A stretch of DNA of 64,000 nt from Schistosoma haematobium (Eukaryota; Platyhelminthes; Trematoda; Strigeidida; Schistosomatidae), in contig NC_067196.1 in the NCBI RefSeq assembly GCF_000699445.3, forward strand, positions 37,778,616 to 37,842,615, given 5' to 3'. The notes under the pieces were generated by a model, which made no database searches, was not told the origin of the DNA, and was given only the letters and a program-made list of their open reading frames with translations. Of this stretch, positions 24,607 to 35,585 are shown one piece after another; position 1 is the first letter of the stretch; each line of letters begins with the position of its first letter. A program made the translations under genes and the position numbers.

Positions 24607-25246
24607 ACGCGCTAGCGCCCACCACCCTGCTTCAAATGGTTTAGTTGAAAAGTTTCACCGCCAACTTAAAAGTGCTCTACGAGCACACGAGAACGACAAC
24701 TGGTACGAAACCTTACCGCTCGTCCTCTTGGGCATCAGAACAGGCTTGCAGGCAGATATCCAATGTTCTGCCGCTGAAATTGTATACGGCACGACATTGC
24801 GTCTGCCCGGAGAATTCTTCACACCACGGAGCAGACCTGATTTCGGTAAATCAGACTACGTCCAACGACTGTCTGCATTTATGCGAACGCTGCCTCCAGT
24901 GTCAACTCGAATACAACATCGATAGATCACTTTCCCTCGAGAGTTATCTACCAGTCCACATGTTTTCATACGAGTAGATTCGGTACGCAAACATTTGCAA
25001 CAACCCTACGACGGCCCTTTTCACGTGATCGCTCTTCACGAAAAGACCATCAAGGTTGATCGACATGGCCGCGTCGAGATCGTCAGCATTGATCGTCTCA
25101 AACCAGCACACGTCGATGACAGTTCCCTATCTGATAACCTGAGATTCAATGCTAGACCTATCAAACATACTAGCGGGATCCTTAAATCTTCTTCAGGCCC
25201 CACGCCAGATACATCAGAGAGCTCATTCTCACGTCCCGGTCAATAG
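24545..25246 (+). pseudogene. Gypsy integrase C-terminal half
   Basis: Reads LLGMERIRASAHHPASNGLV then EKFHRQLKSALRAH and LPLVLLGIRTGLQADIQCS, followed after a frame break by YDGPFHVIALHEKTIKVDRH and VSIDRLKPAHVD. These are the end of the integrase core and its C-terminal domain. The N-terminal zinc region and first catalytic residues are missing at the head-to-head junction (about 24,545-24,570). Confidence 0.85.
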
Positions 25247-26532
25247 CACGCGTCATCTGCACCATCTACGGATGAGACTTCAGTCTCACGTCCAGATCAG
25301 CAGACCACGCCGCCTCTGACCTCGAATGAGATTGCGGGCTCACGAGATACGAACGAGACTACCGTCTGACGTTCCGGTCGCCGAGTACGGTTGCCTGTAC
25401 GCTTCCGTGATTAGCCGCACAGTCAACAACGGATACGGTGTAGGGTTATTCCTATACTACATGCATGCTACACTCTTCTTTTTTTTAATTTTTCTTCTGT
25501 ATCCTGATCCCACGCCTCCGACCATTCCCGTTTGGTACCGTCGACTTCAGTCAACTTTGGCGAAAGCTTGACTGGCCACCCACGCTGTTGTCAACGCACT
25601 CAGTCGATATTTTGGTTTCGAAAGTTTGGCATACGCTTGGTCTCGAACTTGGTCGTTATGGCCGCTTCTGGTTCCTCGGCTCAACGTGATTCCTTCCTAC
25701 GTCTGCAGCGTTCCTGTTCCGCATCTCTACGAACGCAATCTTCAGATTCTGAATACGAGCCGCTATGGTTGTAAGATCCATTTTGAATGTGTTGTGTGTT
25801 GGTGAAAATCCCTCCATGTATATACTTGTACTCTATTCCTATTGATCACATTAGTTGTACATTGTTGTATTTTGATTACATTTGAATTGTTAATATTTGT
25901 ATTTTTTGTTATAGTTTTTGTTTTTATTACGCATTCACTAAGTTTGTGTTTCTTCCTGAACTGCATCTGCGTTGTTTTACTTGACACTTGTTCCTGGCGG
26001 TAGCCATATTGATTTGTTCCTCCTGTTGTGTGTGATCTATCCAGTCAGGATAGAATAACGTTCATTTGTTGTGACTGGTAATTTTTCCTCATCTTCTATC
26101 AACTTCTTTATTTATTGTAATTTAGATTTAATTGATTGAACAATCATTGGTTGAATAGCCGGGTGATAATATTTGTTTAGGTAATGATTTACATTAAATT
26201 TATTATGAATTATAGAACCGCTATTTACCCGATTACTTGTTTTGATTTCGACGGGATAAGGCGCGTGTCTAAGGTCCTCGGTCGGCTATTCTTCAACATC
26301 CAAACCGTGGTTTGGATCCTACAATGGTGTGGTATGCCAACTCGAGCAACAAATACAGCACATCGCTCCTGGTACCGTTCTCCGTAAAAGACCTTCGGTG
26401 GCATCTCGAGTATCAACAATCGCTTTCTGTTCCCCCAATCCTTTCGTCCTACAATCGCACGTTTGCCGATCAGTCCGACGAATCAAACCGCTACTTATCG
26501 AAAGTGTAAACCCTTTTTAGCGGGGGGGGTCC

Positions 26533-26565
26533 TGTAGTGATCTACTTTTATCACGAGAACACGAT
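26533..26565 (+). repeat. Start of 3' LTR
   Basis: TGTAGTGATCTACTTTTATC and the following bases match 23,136-23,168 with three or four differences. It is preceded by a polypurine-like GCGGGGGGGGTCC, as expected at the internal/LTR border. Confidence 0.65.
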
Positions 26566-27524
26566 TGATTTGATGAAAACAATTATTATTATCATAACCA
26601 ATTGTACCTGTGCTTGTTTTAATGTTTGTTTGTTTAACTGTGCTAATGACAGACATTTTGTGCTACCATTACTCTCCATTATTGTTTCGCTGCTCGTGAC
26701 CCCGTTCGCACGTACTTTCTCCTGCTGATTCCGCTTGTACCTTTTCTTGGCACAATCTTGGTATTCGTTCGATACTACGAGATCGCCAATGAATAAATCT
26801 GGTTACATTCAATCTTCGCTTCCTGATTTACTTGACACGTGTTTCTTTGTAGTGGTGTTCACAGTCAATTTCGACTCGACTCCACGCTATATACCTATGA
26901 GGAAGTGGATTTTAAGGACAATTGCTATCTGACCCATTTTGACTCTTCAAATTCTTTTTCCAATCCGATGACTAGAAACGCCTCTATAACGCTTCAAGAC
27001 TTGAGTAAATCTATAAAACTATGCGTTTTCGGAAGTTTGCTCAATCATTAAGGTGCACCATTGATCATTTAAAAATCCTGTGCACATGGCATCGATACGA
27101 AATTTGTCAAAACTTTGCTTTATTTCTTAGCCAGTTGTAATTGTAATGTAACTGACGCTTACATCGTTGCTATACTCTGAAGAAATAACCTATAATATTC
27201 TTTCTTTCTCCGTAAGTTTACGTATTTTACCATCTAGTCTGACCTCAGAGGCTTTCATTCGTCGGTTAGCATTGCCTGTAATATCCATAATTATCAGATT
27301 AAACAAACTCAATATGCATAATACATTACTAAGTACTCTGCCAAAACACACTAAATCCCCGTTTATAAGTAAGTGATTAGCCATTAAAGCATATCATCTT
27401 TCTCCAGTTACTGGTCAGCCGTTAAATCAATAGTAACAACAGGTAGACCTATACAACTCCCAGGTATGTACTGTGTTCAACATCAAATATAAATCTGTCG
27501 TTAAATTCCATATATAACACTTAC

Positions 27525-28065
27525 GTTGACCTTTCTCTCCGATAGTGATAATAAAAAGCATTTGATACGTCGCGTGATCTGTAGAGTTTAGACCATCGTA
27601 TAAATTATAAACAGAAGTCTTGTTCTTTGTTTTTATAATAGCTGAAGGCTGAAAAATGACAAAGAAACGTATATCTGCGTTCTCCGAAAGATATCTTGAC
27701 AGCATCATCTCATAAAGCTGGACATCTGTAGCGGTTCGCATATAGCTAGAATTTACTTTGTTGAAGAACACACAGTGGTGTGAGCGAGGTAATCTGTAAA
27801 CGAGAAGAACAAGAGGAAAGATGACTCCGTTTTCAACATCCGAATAATTCAGCAGAAACGGACAATGTCTTCTCCCTAGTTCATTGATTGCTTTGTCAGC
27901 TACAGAACTAGTAGAAGTTTCAAACGTTACGATGAAACGTTCCGTCTGACCTTTGGAAGAAAGGTATCTAGGAGCAGCGAATAGATATTCGTATTCCTCA
28001 ACATTCAACCAGGCACTGACCTCATCCAAAGCTGAAACCAATAAATTATCACTTGATAATACCAT
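27525..28065 (-). CDS. Unassigned open reading frame / putative exon
   Basis: A 212-codon ATG-initiated frame (stop at 27,427) that contains a strong GTAAGT donor after about 180 codons (27,524). The exon end given assumes that donor is used. The peptide has LNVEEYEYLFAAPRYLSSKG, QTERFIVTFETSTSSVADKA, HCPFLLNYSDVENGVIFPLV and SRYLSENADIRFFVIFQPSA. One stretch weakly recalls a retroviral-type integrase (PRYLSSKGQTERF), but catalytic context is absent. No family recognised. It could be a host exon or transposon-derived. Confidence 0.4.
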
Positions 28066-28704
28066 AGGAGCACCTTACAAGCTAAACAGTTTTCTGAATG
28101 GTTCGTTTTACGATTGACATTTGATGGCGTCATGAAAAATAACTAGGACAATGTGAAAAATAAATCCTCTAGAATATACGTACAGCATTTGCTGAGATAC
28201 AAACCATAACAATATGCACTGAATCTCTGCCAGACCCAGTACAATGTTGGTCATGTGGTGCATTTTGAAGGATAACTTTCTAAATCTGAACATCTTGCAC
28301 GATTATTCACTGTTTATCAAATATCTGCATTAATATGTGGTCAGTGCCGAAGATTTAATTTTTTCACACTTAGATCTTGTCTTTGGAGACAACACAGATT
28401 TACGTGGTAAATGAGGAGTAAAAGTACGATATTTTATGGAACAAATGACATCAGGGTCAGTGGATAATTTTTCTCATTCGTCTAAACAGTCAGGAAGTTC
28501 ATATTTTATAACAACATTCCAGTTTTTCCTCATGGCACAGAATATACTCATTAAAAGCGTAGATGAATTTCGCTAGTGAGATCTGGATTGCTTACCGGTA
28601 ACTACTGAATCAATAAACAGTATTAATGTAGCCCCGTACGAACATTGAACCAAAATATGAAAATGCATATAGCAAATAACATTATGAAAATGACAGTACT
28701 TAAG

Positions 28705-29645
28705 TCATAAAACGATAGAAAATGACATTCGAAACAGTGTGGACATTGAATGGCGAAAAATGTTATAACAGTTATGCAGTGACTGCTTTTGAAAGTTCAT
28801 CCCCAGGTAACCACCACAATAAGAGTTATTTGGATTCTCAAATATTCTTCTGAAAGACTGGCACTAACTGGTTGAAACGAAATATGAATTCAACAGCTTT
28901 GAATAGTAGTAATCCATGCAAAAAATTCCCTCTTATTCTGGAGTGGCCTAAAAGTATCTTACAACACTTCGACACTTTCCAATCACAATACTTAATGAAT
29001 AAGACAAAACAAAGGTAAGTTGAATTTAGCATTTATTTGAATGCCAAACATAACGCAGGTACTAATCAGTTATCTAGTAATGTTTGTTTACAACTGATGC
29101 AAATAAACAATAGACATGGATTATAAATGTGATTGCATACAGAATGTCACAAAGAAAAAACGACTAGGTCTTATATTGTGATTATCAATTTACCAAATTT
29201 ACTTGTGACTACTGTATGAACTATCAGTAGGTTTGTCATCTAGTAACGTTCAGGATATGTAGCGAACATACTGGATTCGTTTGGCACTTTGGTGCTGAAT
29301 GGCATAGTTATAAGCACTTACGGCGATAAATCATCCTCGAAACATATCAGTTGAGACACGTAATTGAATTTTTCACGACGATCAGTGGGCGCTTTAGCTT
29401 TATGATCTGTAACATTAGTGACTTTCATTCCAAACAGATATTTCTGGAGTTACGTAACGGCCCAAACATACCTTACACTTTACGCTGAGTTCGTGAATAA
29501 CCTTGTACAACAACAGAAAGTTTGCATGAAACACAGATTACCAGTCCAACTTCAAAACTGCACCGACACCCTCAGGTAATGCATCATTAGTGGGCACAAG
29601 ATGTAAATATGGAACAGCATAACTTTGAAGCAAATTCAGTAGACT
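28705..29645 (-). CDS. Possible small spliced gene (3' end), function unknown
   Basis: Four phase-compatible blocks: up to 29,542 (LLNLLQSYAVPYLHLVPTND, GVGAVLKLDW; GTAATC donor, phase 2); a 13-nt microexon 29,484-29,472 (GTATGT donor); 29,443-29,322 (KYLFGMKVTNVTDHK, FNYVSQLICFEDDLSP; GTAAGT donor, phase 2); and 28,849-28,705 (TTTCAG acceptor, RIFENPNNSYCGGYLGMNFQ, stop). Micro-exons are common in schistosome genes. The family was not recognised and the 5' end was not found. A decayed gene or chance reading remains possible. Confidence 0.35.
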
Positions 29646-30329
29646 TTATAAAGATGACCCTTATTCCCCATTCCGTTTAAACTAGTTAGATTTTGAGATT
29701 TGAAATAGACAACTAGCACGATAAGAAAAAATATAAATATAAGGGGAGTAATACAGAAGTGTACCCACGAGTGAATCAAGTTCTGTAGGAATTTTTGGTT
29801 ATGGTGCATTTGTTAGTGAAGTTATTCGCTTCATATATATATATTGCAAATCCAGGTATCCAAGAAATTTAAAATTAGGTACACGGAATCAACACTTGTT
29901 TGGATATATGGCAATATTCTTCTAAATAAGACAAAGCAATAAATCTCTAAAAATGACCTGCTTTGTTAGAACCAGGAATAATATAATCAGCTTGATAACC
30001 TCTTACCACTTAAAGATCACTAACAAAATTATTTATTACTTTTTGAAATATGATTGGAGAAATACTTTAACCAAAAGTCAAGCGTTTTTTTATTTGAATA
30101 AACCCAAAGAAGTGTTAGTCAAAGTAAACATGGTTGTAAGTTTATCTGGAGGAATTTAAAAACGATTTACTGATTTATTTATTTATTTCCTCTTCGGCTA
30201 CGAGCTCGTTTGTTCTCTTTCATAGTAGGTTGTTGCTGAAGGTATCTTGCGTAAACAATTGTTTACAAATACCTGTAAATTTCGTCAATAATTGTTGTAG
30301 TTCTTCACATTTTTACCAAGTATAATAGA

Positions 30330-31065
30330 ACTGTTAGATGTTGAAAATATTGAAGATTCGGACTCGACTGTTGGCTCGCAGTCGTTTTAAGTTTTATATA
30401 TTCTTCAACTGTAGAAATGCTGTCCTTGTTTTGCTAATCCTTGTATTCACTTCTTCACCAGATCCTTCTTCATTATCAGTGATGCTGATCAGGTATGTAA
30501 ATGTTCCCACCTATTCCTTAACTTCCCTATCAAGTGTGATTAAGTTCGTGCTCGCTGTGTTGCATTTCAGAATCTCACATTTTTCATTGAGTGTGCTGAG
30601 GTCTGCTGTAGTAGAGACTGATGCTATTCTAGCTGTTTCTACCTTCATTGGTTACTGTGTATGGGATAGAAGAGCTGAGTCATCTGCGAAGCCTAAGTCG
30701 TATATTTGCTTCCAACCTGTCTTACCCCGAGATGTGGAGGTCTTCAAAATTCATTCAATCACCAGAAGAAAGAGCAAAGACAGGAGTAGGCAGCTTTGTG
30801 TGACTCCACCCCTCAAATGAAATGCGTCTGTTAGCTGTCCTCCATGCACGACTCTCCTCTGTAATCCGTCGTATGAATTCAGGATAACGCTGACGATCTT
30901 CTCAGGCGCATTGTAGTGTCAAAGTATGTTCCATAAGGTTCTCCAATCCACACCGTCAAATGCTTTGTCATAGTCAAGGAGGTTGGTGTAGAGTGACAAA
31001 TCCAATCCAAATGATTGCTCGAAAATGACTCTTAGTATAGCGATTTGGTCAGTGTCCAAGAATTA
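30330..31065 (-). mobile_element. RTE-type retrotransposon fragment, RT core
   Basis: Minus-strand translation with several stops reads DYDKAFDGVDWRTLWNIL, PEKIVSVILNSYDGLQ, VVHGGQLTDAFHLRGGVTQ and KQIYDLGFADDSA, i.e. RT blocks A to C. A different family from elements A/B and probably the same as the 4.3-kb and 38-kb fragments. The 160-codon plus-strand frame here is antisense. Confidence 0.8.
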
Positions 31066-31328
31066 ACTACATAGAGAAAGAAATATGGAAAATAAAAGCC
31101 GTTTAGTTTCGCATAACATCCATTAATACACGCGAATTTTTAATTTGTATCCTAGTAGAGACGGGTGACACAAAAATTCGTGAGAACATTTAAAGGTATT
31201 ACATTCTACGTGATCAAGTGATTGTTAATAAACAAATGAATCATTATTTTGCAAACTCATCACATAATCACACAAATACAGGTTTTATCGAAAAACTTAT
31301 TTCCTAAATATTATTAATGATGATATGC

Positions 31329-31590
31329 GGCGAGACTATAATTTGTGGACGAACGAATCATGTATAAAATAACAGGTTACGGATTTTAGCGCGAAATTCA
31401 CTCATCCATTTGGTTACATAGACTTTTTGCATTATAGCTGATGTTAGTTCCTAACCTTAACCATCAACTGTAAATCATAATTATAATTTCTCAAACTGCT
31501 TTATAACCATTATTTGATCATGGTTATTAGGTGGACACACTTAAGGTCACGTTAGCGTCGCTCAAAGGTTCTCCATAAATTAGTCTCACC
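31329..31590 (+). mobile_element. Short non-autonomous TIR element related to Merlin
   Basis: A 262-bp block starting GGCGAGACTATAATTTGTGG and ending CCATAAATTAGTCTCACC. The ends are inverted copies of each other and match the ends of the Merlin transposon at 55,259-56,305 and a lone end at 49,638. No coding capacity, so a MITE-like deletion derivative is likely. A clear target duplication was not seen. Confidence 0.65.
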
Positions 31591-31721
31591 ACAACAACAG
31601 TACAAATAACATATAAAGCTTTTTATGAAAAACGTTTAGGATATTATACAATATATCATCTGAGAAAAATTAGTAAAATGTTACAAAACAAGCATCGAAA
31701 CTACCAATTCGTTGAGTCACC

Positions 31722-33222
31722 AAACTACGCTCTCAAAACAGTAGTTAATAAAAACATTTGTTCAGTGATTACAAAATAAAGTATTCAATTGCTGTTTATC
31801 ATTTGTAAGTGATCAGAGTAAATCTCGTTTCTAACTATATAGCTGTTCCATGCATATCACAAAGCACTTCACATTGAAAATATCACTCAATGATACACTA
31901 CACGTTTCTTGTCTATATTATGACAGTGAGCTTGTTTGCACAGAAATGTTGATTAGTTTGTCGAATAACAGTAATTGCATTCAATTGAAAACGACACATG
32001 ATAAGTGTGCTTTTCACGATCATAATCATAATTGTGATGATTGTAATGATTACACTGATATGCAAATTGCATGGATTTTCACACGAAAAGTAAAACAATT
32101 ATCTGAGTGATGTGTGTGAATGCTCTCAACAGTAGTAAATCATGTCAGAGATCTGTTCTAAAATGCATGTGATCGACAGAGTGTCTAGCAATCATCTAGA
32201 CAATTTGAGGAGATTGTTTCAATCGAGTGAATAACGTTTCACAGATGGAAATCAGATAGAGAAGTAAGGAAACGAGGGAGTAATGTAGAATGACTTTATT
32301 GAACTTTGGCATTTTTCAACAGTACACACACACGAAGATTGTGTTTATCAACGAGGATGATATAGTGGAACTAAATAGTTCCCAACTATCGTCCAATTAC
32401 AAGTGCAAGTGCAGGTTCATTCACGTGTTTCAGTTTGATGGAAATAGTCGAAACTGTTGAGAAACTATCAGATAATCAGAAATACTAAATCGAGAGCTCT
32501 TATCACTGAACCAATGAGATAGCACACAATCGAGTTCCTACTGTTTCAATCGTCTGATACTAAACATCCTAAAATGTGAGTGACCGAACCGAACTGATCT
32601 GTTCTTCGACCACACTTCCAAATGGGTCGATGGATTTCAGTAATTAGTGAGTGTAATGTAGAATGTCAATTGCCAAGGTTTGAGTTCAGTTGAGTTTATT
32701 TCAATCCGATAGTTCGAAGCACAGTCTTCTGCTCTACCGATTATAAGTCAGATGGTCTACACACAAGATTATGTGTGAGGAAATCACGATGAAAACATGG
32801 TTGCATTCACACTTTCAATTAATTGAATCACAATCCCACTAACATGAACCGTTTCGTGTTTGAGAGTAGTGCAACTCACATCTCACAGTGACTTGGGTTC
32901 AGAAGACAGTCAGTTATAGAAATGAGCTTTCCAATATTTCACGAGCAAATGAACCTACACATTCTAACTACTGTTACACAAAATACTGTTATGTCGAGTC
33001 TTCTTATCAAACGTTAGATGTAAATTTGTAAACAGTGTGACAAATAATTGAGGCGAAACAAATCAGATTCCACCTAATTTTGTTTAATGTTTTGCATGAA
33101 ACGACACAATTAATTGACCCTATAATTGTTTTAATGACACCCTAAATTGATTACTGATTGCATCTTATATCTGGTTGTTTGATTGTATATAGAATTTTCT
33201 TCTCTCTAATCATTTCCAAAAG
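31722..33222 (+). repeat. 1.5-kb inverted repeat, left arm
   Basis: Near-identical, in reverse complement, to 40,274-41,776; only scattered single-base and small length differences were noticed. Contains a polyadenylation-like AATAAAG context (reverse strand) and a tRNA-box-like 'ggttcagtgataagagctctc' (reverse strand), but no long ORF. The identical 86-codon frame in both arms only reflects the duplication. Each arm may be a copy of a young dispersed element. Confidence 0.92.
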
Positions 33223-34261
33223 GTACTGTAATTCGCCCAATTCTGATTATTTGTCAGTTGAGTTTATTTGTTTTAAGTTTCTGTTTATTGACATCGGTAT
33301 GTTGTTACTATTATCCACTTGTTGGAAATTTGCTGATGAGCATAATGTAAACTTAAGAATACATGTTTAGTATTCACAGATTTTGTGTTTGTCAAACAGT
33401 GGAATAAATTTCTATTAGCACTTCTAATTTTATTATAATTTAGATCAGATTCATATTCCATCAATTTAGCAAACAGGTTTTGGTGTATGTAAGTAAACAC
33501 ATAATAACTCATCCTTAAGTGATAGGGTTTCGATGTCATTTTTATCTCATGGAAAGCGAATCGGAAATTCATTTGCCAGTGATATATACTTATAAAGTTT
33601 ATCAATCTTTCCCATACTAAAATCTAAATTTTTAACCAACTCTTCAAAGAGTATTCGATTTAATCTCCAAGTGAAATCAACTAAATGTTTTAAACTAAGT
33701 GCATTATCATCACGCGAAAGAATAAAATCATTTATTTACCTGTAAACTGCTTCCCGTTAAGTGATTCATTTGAAATTTGATAATACTATGAGTTATAAAA
33801 TGTCTTATGTAATTTACCTGTGCACTCCTGTAAAATCAATACACATATCGTTTAAGATAAACACAATAATTTATCATACAAAGCGTCCTTTTCATTTCCG
33901 TTTGGTAACTTTCATGTTTGATGAAATCCCATTGACATGGTCAATCTATGAAAAAATTTTCATTTAATGTTATAACAGTAATATACTTGTAACGTTGTGT
34001 CTTACTAGTAATTAGATTGGCATAAATCCCATATTTATAACAAGAAAATAAGATGATACATAAATTTGATAAGACATCTTTCAAGTGTACACATTGCTCG
34101 AATAGAGTGCACATAGGTCTCTTGATTATTTGAAAATTAACAAACATCATTAACACTATTTGCAGAATGCCCAATAATTTTTATTAAGATGATTTATTTT
34201 TTATCGGAATAAAGCAAAATCAGAGAGGGATTTCGTGGATATGATAGTAATTTATTAGTTG

Positions 34262-34332
34262 AATTCATGAGTCAATTGAGGCTAGATCACGATAGAAAAC
34301 CTGTTGGTCTAGCTTCAACTGACTCATAAAAC
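34262..34332 (+). repeat. Smα-like SINE remnant, internally deleted
   Basis: Short copy joining 'catgagtcaattgaggctag' to 'ggtctagcttcaactgactc', i.e. the two ends of the Smα-like unit without the ribozyme region. Confidence 0.5.
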
Positions 34333-34754
34333 AAAATGTTTGTTTTCAGTAAAATCTATGTATACTGAAATTTTATAGACAGATATGTAGATCTTCATGC
34401 TTAAAAGTTTATCATATTTCAGTGTATAAAATATACTCAAATTTAATTAATTCGATGTATTCAGCAAAAGAGATAAACTGAGAATTAAATGTCCACACTT
34501 CAAAGATCTAAACAATCAAACTTTCTTTTTAAGGAAAACTTAATTTATTGTAAGTGAAGAAATAGAAGTTTTCAAATTCGTTCAAAACTGATTTAGTATT
34601 CACCAATATGTATATCAGTGTTTGAAGAAAGTAGATGACGGCGAACATAATTAAATAAATATCATTCAATATATACAAAGCAATCACATACAATCCATCT
34701 GTCAAACAAACATAATAGCCATACATTTATAGAAATGAAAATGATATTCTATTT

Positions 34755-34978
34755 TAATAGTTGAGATCATGAGTCAATTGAAGCCAGACCACCATGGAAA
34801 ACCTGGAAGCACTGAATGGTCATCTCATCCTGGGTTCGAATCTCGCGAGACGGGATCGTGGGTGCCTACTGTTGAGGAGTCCCACAATAGGACGAAACGG
34901 CCGTCCAGTGCTTCCAGGTTTTCCATGATGGTCTAGCTTCAATTGACTCATGATCTCAACTATTAAAATTACTATAAT
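34755..34978 (+). repeat. Smα-like SINE with hammerhead remnant, long terminal palindrome
   Basis: Contains the B box 'gggttcgaatctcgcgagac', then TTGAGGAG, stem TCCCACAATAGGA and CGAAACGG. The GAAA box is kept, but the first core box has T in place of C. The ends (34,760-34,810 and 34,908-34,965) are inverted copies of one another around 'gaccaccatggaaaacctgg'. Confidence 0.7.
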
Positions 34979-35272
34979 ATCCACAAAACTCCTTCTGACA
35001 TTCTATTTGTTTATAAATACATAGATAAATAATTAACTCAACTTTTCAATTGCATTGATCTGATCTTGATTATAAAACTTACACAAATTACATAATATAA
35101 GTACACCTAAAGATGTAACTTACTGGTAAAATTAAAATGCAACTCATTAAGACAATCTTATATTTAGATTATCAAGGTCACTCGAATTAGTTTTGAGTGC
35201 TGATAAAGAAATATTAAAGAGGACTGATCAACCAATCACATACTACTATTTATTAGATGCAAAATACTATTA

Positions 35273-35273
<1 letters not shown>

Positions 35274-35333
<60 letters not shown>
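35274..35333. repeat. (TA)n microsatellite
   Basis: About 60 bp of pure TA dinucleotides, roughly 250 bp upstream of the four-transmembrane protein gene. Confidence 0.97.
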
Positions 35334-35335
<2 letters not shown>

Positions 35336-35585
35336 CCAAAAGTAGCACGGTATGAAAAGTATTATTATACAACTGTATGTTAGAGCTGATTATAAAGTAC
35401 CTTATAATCTATGAACATTGGATTTTCAATTTTTGTATAGAAGAAAATAAACATTCATTCCAAATACATTTTTTCACATCAATAGAGCGAGCATTAAATC
35501 TCGCTTCTAAAGAGAAACATTTTCTGTTAAAAACTGTGAAATTCTATCCAAATAGATTCTATTCACTAATGAGGAAATTAAAATA

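Larger units (their letters stand above)
23095..26900 (+). mobile_element. Rearranged Ty3/gypsy LTR retrotransposon
   Basis: Integrase (24,545-25,250, plus strand) is followed by a 3' region, a G-rich polypurine tract (about 26,520-26,530) and an LTR beginning TGTAGTGATCTAC at 26,533, with AATAAA at 26,792. The RT and RNase H (23,140-24,606) read on the minus strand, head-to-head with the integrase. A 33-bp stretch at 23,136-23,168 matches the LTR start. This suggests a plus-oriented element whose pol segment was inverted, or two elements joined. The outer ends are not precisely resolved. Confidence 0.8.

Noticed and set aside
24545..24977. Host gene with an integrase domain
   Set aside because: Frame breaks, adjacent LTR and polypurine tract, and inverted RT show transposon debris rather than a domesticated gene.
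27930..28010. Integrase-like 'PRYLSSKGQTERF' in the 212-codon frame
   Set aside because: Resembles the P-Y-x-x-x-x-N-G-x-x-E-R block of gypsy integrases only locally. The upstream D-x-G and following residues do not fit, so no assignment was made.
30338..30820. 160-codon plus-strand frame
   Set aside because: Antisense of an RTE-type RT remnant whose motifs are clear on the minus strand.
31850..32110. Identical 86-codon frames in both 1.5-kb arms (31,850-32,110 and 41,389-41,649)
   Set aside because: Identity is explained by the DNA duplication. The antisense frame is equally open and there is no family signal or start context.
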